From Rhodoferax sp. U2-2l (GTDB taxonomy: Bacteria; Pseudomonadota; Gammaproteobacteria; Burkholderiales; Burkholderiaceae_C): a stretch of DNA of 64,000 nucleotides. Below, one piece after another: positions 63,573 through 64,000 of this stretch (positions are counted from its first letter, which is position 1; every line of letters begins with the position of its first letter). A model generated the notes under the pieces. That model was not told the DNA's origin. It did no database searches and worked only from the letters and a program-made list of their open reading frames with translations. The DNA is taken from contig NZ_JAJCTH010000010.1 in NCBI RefSeq assembly GCF_020594515.1, positions 62,001 to 126,000 on the forward strand, given 5' to 3'. The translations under genes were made by a program, and so were the position numbers.

Positions 63573-64000
63573 TCACAAAGGGTGCTCGGTATAAAACTTG
63601 CCCCCGTGGTACAGCAGCGGTGAGGCACCGGCGCGGTGGCTGCAGGATTCCACCTCGCCGACAAAAATCACATGGTCACCTTCCACATAACGGCTGCGGT
63701 TGAAACACTCAAAGGTGGCCACGCTGCCGGTGATCAGCGGCGCGCCGCTGCGCCCCTCGGTGAAATCCAGATCCGCAAACCGGTCCACCCCGCGCGTGGC
63801 AAACCGCAGCGCCAGCGCCTGCTGGTCGGCCGCCAGAATGTTGATGGCGTAGTGCGAGCCCTGGCGGAATGCGTCCATGGTGCTGGCCGCCTGCGACAGG
63901 CTCCACAACACCAGCGGCGGGGTGAGTGACACCGAGTTGAACGAATTGGCGGTCAGCCCGACCAGATCGCCCGAAGGCGTGCAGGCCGTGACGATGGTCA
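63573..64000 (-). CDS. Flavin reductase family protein (partial, runs off the window)
   Basis: The 3-prime end of a minus-strand gene; the start lies beyond base 64000. The visible residues include VTACTPSGDLVGLTANSFNS, VSLTPPLVLWSLS and RFADLDFTEGRSGAPLI, characteristic of FMN-binding flavin reductase domains (DIM6/NTAB, HpaC-like) that supply reduced flavin to monooxygenases. Ending: GGKFYTEHPL. The partner oxygenase is not in view. Confidence 0.85.
   Translation of the reverse strand, partial: TIVTACTPSGDLVGLTANSFNSVSLTPPLVLWSLSQAASTMDAFRQGSHYAINILAADQQALALRFATRGVDRFADLDFTEGRSGAPLITGSVATFECFNRSRYVEGDHVIFVGEVESCSHRAGASPLLYHGGKFYTEHPL

Overview
The window is chromosomal DNA of a GC-rich betaproteobacterium, most likely a member of the Comamonadaceae (Rhodoferax/Polaromonas/Acidovorax-like). 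This rests on protein style (TRAP carriers, many CoA-linked catabolic genes, YceI pairs, a RutR-type pyrimidine regulator) and on a degenerate intergenic motif ending in GGGCTAGAG (two copies). I recall that motif from this family but could not check it. No rRNA, tRNA or insertion sequence was found.

Layout. About 0-7.8 kb, mostly + strand: a PanE-like reductase, two divergent shikimate-dehydrogenase homologues, a TetR regulator, a DctQ-DctM-DctP TRAP transporter and an HMG-CoA-lyase-like enzyme. About 7.8-11.1 kb: azoR, a LysR regulator, a pirin and an acyl-CoA thioesterase. About 11.2-20 kb: an IclR regulator diverges from an operon encoding an HPPD-like protein, a TIM-barrel protein (together resembling a split QuiC 3-dehydroshikimate dehydratase) and an AEC carrier. 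Next come aroD and an unassigned operon of a ThDP enzyme, a TIM-barrel isomerase and an acylating aldehyde dehydrogenase. The theme is hydroaromatic acid (quinate/shikimate-type) and organic acid catabolism. About 20-27 kb: a chemoreceptor and an ABC importer operon ending in a RutR-like regulator, with a RutR-type operator upstream of the operon. About 27-34 kb: an ICMT-like methyltransferase, a marR-OMF-emrA-emrB efflux operon and a class V aminotransferase. About 34-38 kb: glutaryl-CoA dehydrogenase, two long hairpin elements, a class III CoA transferase and a WYL-domain regulator.

38.3-53.3 kb is a complete type I-C CRISPR-Cas locus on the + strand: cas3, cas5c, cas8c (with an internal cas11c start), cas7c, an unexpected BRO-N/DinD-like gene, cas4, cas1, cas2 and a leader. 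The array holds 86 recognisable 37-nt repeats plus one decayed terminal repeat (86 spacers). Several spacers form related sets: a re-acquired protospacer, overlapping protospacers, diverged homologous targets, and two that read as the start of HU-family genes. The embedded BRO-N gene is the best candidate for an undescribed CRISPR-associated component.

53.4-64 kb: an MFS transporter overlapping a hybrid histidine kinase, cytochrome b561 with two YceI proteins and a clear terminator, then a DUF2799 lipoprotein, HemG-like flavodoxin, a non-canonical EF-G-like GTPase, a tandem HD/HD-GYP protein and a flavin reductase running off the end.
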